Shown one piece after another: positions 13,901 through 16,401 of a stretch of 16,401 bases of DNA (positions are counted from its first letter, which is position 1; each line of letters opens with the position of its first letter). The position numbers and the translations under genes are program-made. The stretch is from Lachnospiraceae bacterium (lineage in GTDB: Bacteria; Bacillota; Clostridia; Lachnospirales; Anaerotignaceae): NCBI GenBank assembly GCA_003543235.1, contig DPJA01000016.1:1-16401 (forward strand), given 5' to 3'. The notes beneath the pieces were generated by a model, which ran no database searches, was not told where the DNA came from, and saw nothing but the letters and a program-made list of their open reading frames with translations.

Positions 13901-13943
13901 AGATACAATCAATACTATACTTTCATAGGAGGTAATTAAAAAT

Positions 13944-15602
13944 ATGCAGCTTACAGGATGTCAAATAATAATGGAAATCTTAATTGAACAAGGTGTAACC
14001 ACAGTTTTCGGCTACCCCGGCGGTCAGGTTCTAAGCATATATGACGAACTTTATAACTATCGCCACAGAATTAACCATGTCCTTACTGCCCACGAACAAG
14101 GAGCAAGCCACGCCGCAGATGGATACAGCCGTGCAAGTGGAGAAGTTGGTGTCTGTATAGCCACCTCAGGTCCAGGTGCAACGAACATTATTACAGGTCT
14201 TGCTACCGCTAATGCGGACTCTATACCTATGGTTGCCATTACAGGCAACGTGCCAATGGAACTTATAGGAACCGACAGTTTTCAGGAAGTGGCAACTATA
14301 TGCCTAACAATTCCTGTAACAAAGCACAACTTTTTAGTTAAATCTGTAGACGCTCTGGCAGATACCTTGCGTGAAGCCTTTAGAATAGCAAAAAGCGGCA
14401 GACCTGGGCCTGTGCTGGTAGACATTCCAAAAAATGTTCAGCTTTCTTCAACTGAATATACACCAAAGCCAAAGGCAGAAAAAACACCAGATGAAAAACC
14501 AGACACTGCTCTTTTGGAAGAAGCCCTTCAACTTATAAAGCAAAGCCAACGTCCGCTTATTTACTGTGGAGGAGGTGTTATAAGTGCAAATTGTCATACA
14601 CAATTACAAGCTCTTGCGGAAAAATGTGATGCCTATGTATCTTTTAGCATGATGGGTCTTACAGCAATGGACGGCGACCATCCAAAATACCTTGGTATGA
14701 ACGGTATGCACGGTCGTTTCGCTGCAACAAGAGCATTTGGTGAAGCTGACCTTATAATTGCTGCTGGTGTACGTTTTACTGAACGTGCTACAGGGAATAA
14801 AAGCAGGTTTGCTGAAAATTCAAAAATAATACATCTGGATATTGACCCAGCTGAGCACGGCAAAAATATAGATGCTACTTTAAAAATAAAAGGCTGCCTT
14901 GCAGATGCACTTAAATACCTTACAGACAATACAGAGCAAAAGGATAACCAACAGTGGCGAGATATTATGGAGGGCTACAAAAGCCAGACAAAACCACAGG
15001 AACCTCAAGCCGGCTGTATGCTCCCGTGGGAAATCATAAATGCAGTAAATAAAAAATCCACACCTGAAACCAATATAGCAACCGACGTAGGTCAGCATCA
15101 GATGTGGGTAGCACAATATTATAATTTTAAAAAACCACGCACACACTTAACCTCAGGTGGACTTGGTACAATGGGTTATGGCATGGGTGCAGCAATAGGT
15201 GCAGCAATGGCAACAGGCAACCGTACAGTTCTTTTCACAGGCGACGGAAGCTTTGGAATGAATTTAAACGAACTGGCAACTGCTGTAAGCCAAAATATTC
15301 CCTTAATAGTAATTATTTTTAATAACGGAGTGCTTGGCATGATACGCCAGTGGCAAGGTCTATTTTTTAATAATCATTATATGTCAACAGTTTTGAACAG
15401 ACGTACTGATTTTGTTAAACTTGCTGAGGCATTTGGTGCAAGTGGCTACCGTGCCACAAACGTTGACGAGTTAAACTCAGCTTTAGACAGTGCCCTTGCC
15501 CTTAACTCACCAACTGTTATAGATTGCTATATTCCGTCAGAAGAAAATGTGTTTCCAATGATTCCTCCAAACGGCTCTTTAGATGATATGATATTGAAAT
15601 GA
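13944..15602 (+). CDS. ilvB: Acetolactate synthase large (catalytic) subunit
   Basis: The ThDP-dependent large subunit of acetohydroxyacid synthase makes acetolactate or acetohydroxybutyrate for valine/leucine or isoleucine. The 552-residue protein has FGYPGGQVLSIYDEL (22-36) and the ThDP-activating Glu51 in TAHEQGASHAADGYSR. It also has SGPGATN and GTDSFQEV. The ThDP-binding motif runs from GDGSFGMNLNEL to IIFNN (433-461), followed by GMIRQWQ. The neighbouring regulatory subunit and ilvC identify it as the biosynthetic enzyme rather than the catabolic AlsS. AGGAGG lies 11 bases before the ATG. It is the first structural gene after the attenuator, and the next gene starts nine bases after its stop. 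Confidence 0.96.
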   Translation: MQLTGCQIIMEILIEQGVTTVFGYPGGQVLSIYDELYNYRHRINHVLTAHEQGASHAADGYSRASGEVGVCIATSGPGATNIITGLATANADSIPMVAITGNVPMELIGTDSFQEVATICLTIPVTKHNFLVKSVDALADTLREAFRIAKSGRPGPVLVDIPKNVQLSSTEYTPKPKAEKTPDEKPDTALLEEALQLIKQSQRPLIYCGGGVISANCHTQLQALAEKCDAYVSFSMMGLTAMDGDHPKYLGMNGMHGRFAATRAFGEADLIIAAGVRFTERATGNKSRFAENSKIIHLDIDPAEHGKNIDATLKIKGCLADALKYLTDNTEQKDNQQWRDIMEGYKSQTKPQEPQAGCMLPWEIINAVNKKSTPETNIATDVGQHQMWVAQYYNFKKPRTHLTSGGLGTMGYGMGAAIGAAMATGNRTVLFTGDGSFGMNLNELATAVSQNIPLIVIIFNNGVLGMIRQWQGLFFNNHYMSTVLNRRTDFVKLAEAFGASGYRATNVDELNSALDSALALNSPTVIDCYIPSEENVFPMIPPNGSLDDMILK

Positions 15603-15611
15603 GGGGAAAAT

Positions 15612-16133
15612 ATGATAAATAATGAACATTTTGCAGTTTCAATAATTGTTACCAATCAGTCGGGTGTGCTTACACGCATTTCGTCACTATTTAGCCAGAG
15701 AGATTTTAATATAGATACTTTTACCTCTGGCGAAACAGAAAATCCCGATTTAACACGTATTACCATTACCGCTTCAGGCGATAACCGAAAAAAAGACCAG
15801 CTTATTAAACAAATAAGCAAGCTTTACGATGTTAAAAAAGTGGTATTAATGACACCCGAAAATACTATTTTACGAGAATTATTAATAGTAAAAATTAAAG
15901 CAACAGGTGAAAGCCTTAGACAGGTTCTGGACGCATCAAATGTATTTCGTTCAAAGGTTGTGGATATGTCACCAGGCTCAGTATGTATAGAAATGACAGG
16001 CGAAAGCAGTAAGCTTAACGCATTTCTTAAATATGTAGAGCCATATGGAATAATTGAATACTGCCGTACAGGTCTTATAGCCGTTGAACGTGGCTCAACC
16101 TGTTTATACAATGCTAAAGACAACAACAATTAA
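15612..16133 (+). CDS. ilvN: Acetolactate synthase small (regulatory) subunit
   Basis: The regulatory partner of IlvB, which confers full activity and feedback inhibition, usually by valine. The 173-residue product has an N-terminal ACT domain (about 5-78). This opens with FAVSIIVTNQSGVLTRISSLFSQRDFNI in pattern and contains the ligand-site region NQSGVLTRI. The C-terminal small-subunit domain (about 80-160) has ENTILRELLIVKI and EPYGIIEYCRTGLIAVERG. Length and motifs are normal, so the pathway probably keeps enzyme-level feedback in addition to leader control. GAGGGG precedes the ATG by six bases. Confidence 0.95.
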   Translation: MINNEHFAVSIIVTNQSGVLTRISSLFSQRDFNIDTFTSGETENPDLTRITITASGDNRKKDQLIKQISKLYDVKKVVLMTPENTILRELLIVKIKATGESLRQVLDASNVFRSKVVDMSPGSVCIEMTGESSKLNAFLKYVEPYGIIEYCRTGLIAVERGSTCLYNAKDNNN

Positions 16134-16145
16134 ACTACGTAAACC

Positions 16146-16164
16146 TGTAGGGCATCGCCTTACA
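16146..16164 (+). other. Hairpin between ilvN and ilvC
   Basis: TGTAGGGC (16146-16153) pairs with GCCTTACA (16157-16164) over eight bp, including one G-U, with a 3-base loop. No T-run follows, so it is unlikely to be a full terminator. It may be a processing, stability or pausing element in the ilv mRNA. Confidence 0.35.
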
Positions 16165-16193
16165 TTATAATTATACAAAAGGAGAGAATTAAA

Positions 16194-16401
16194 ATGGCTA
16201 AAATGTATTACACAGAAGATGCGAAACAAGAAATGATTACAGGTAAAAAGGTAGCAATCATTGGCTATGGCTCACAGGGACATTCCCATGCACAAAACCT
16301 TAAGGACAGCGGCATTGATGTAACAATTGGCTTATATGAGGGTTCAAAAAGCAAGGCTAGAGCAGAAGAAGCTGGATTAAAAGTTATGAACACAGCTGAG
16401 G
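16194..16401 (+). CDS. ilvC: Ketol-acid reductoisomerase, N-terminal part
   Basis: IlvC isomerises and reduces the acetohydroxyacids made by IlvB/IlvN, using NAD(P)H and magnesium. Only the first 69 residues are present, because the window ends inside the gene. They hold the Rossmann nucleotide motif GYGSQGHSHAQNL (24-36) and the second-strand loop GLYEGSKSKARAEEAG (46-61), both typical of the family. A GGAGAG site lies seven bases before the ATG. The 60-base gap from ilvN carries a small hairpin but no promoter that I can support, so it is read as the third gene of the ilv operon. Confidence 0.94.
   Translation, partial: MAKMYYTEDAKQEMITGKKVAIIGYGSQGHSHAQNLKDSGIDVTIGLYEGSKSKARAEEAGLKVMNTAE

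Noticed and set aside
13680..13943. T-box riboswitch upstream of ilvB
   Set aside because: The conserved T-box bulge sequence (GGTGGNACCGCG-like) is absent, and the layout instead shows a translated leader and a terminator.

Overview
The window looks like a piece of a low-GC, Gram-positive anaerobe of the Clostridia. The basis is strong AGGAGG-type ribosome binding sites, sigma-A-like TTGACA/TATAAT promoters, an SLH-anchored surface protein, and a C5-route tetrapyrrole operon with a fused CobA-HemD. The species cannot be named from the sequence alone.

Left edge (1-1836, all minus strand). Positions 61-490 hold four tandem minus-strand promoters built on a repeated unit. They fire off the left edge past a boxA-like antitermination site at 4-18. 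This is the layout of an rRNA operon leader, so an rRNA operon probably lies just outside the window. Upstream of these promoters are secG (609-857) and an MgtC/SapB-family membrane protein (1111-1836).

Centre-left (2029-8429, plus strand). One promoter at 2029-2057 drives a very tight six-gene operon: hemA, precorrin-2 dehydrogenase (sirC-like), hemC, cobA-hemD fusion, hemB, hemL. Genes abut or overlap by 1-4 bases. Together they convert glutamyl-tRNA to 5-aminolevulinate, then uroporphyrinogen III, precorrin-2 and sirohydrochlorin. No gene for the haem branch (hemE onward) is in the window, so the operon as seen serves sirohaem and/or corrinoids. A separate small gene of unknown function follows (8538-8990). 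It ends at a hairpin terminator that it shares with the opposing gene.

Centre-right (9015-13628, minus strand). An OmpR-type response regulator and its histidine kinase overlap. Downstream, in the same direction, lies a 734-residue secreted protein: three N-terminal SLH domains, an Asn-Thr/Glu-Thr linker coded by a hexanucleotide repeat, and about six tandem, increasingly acidic beta-type repeats.

Right edge (13655-16401, plus strand). This is a branched-chain amino acid operon, ilvB-ilvN-ilvC, with ilvC cut by the window end. Its 5' leader is the most interesting part of the window. It contains a 38-codon ORF with a good ribosome binding site and a run of Ile/Leu/Val codons, an internal hairpin, and then a strong intrinsic terminator before ilvB. 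This is the layout of ribosome-mediated transcription attenuation. No T-box sequence is visible, and a CodY-box-like site overlaps the leader ORF.
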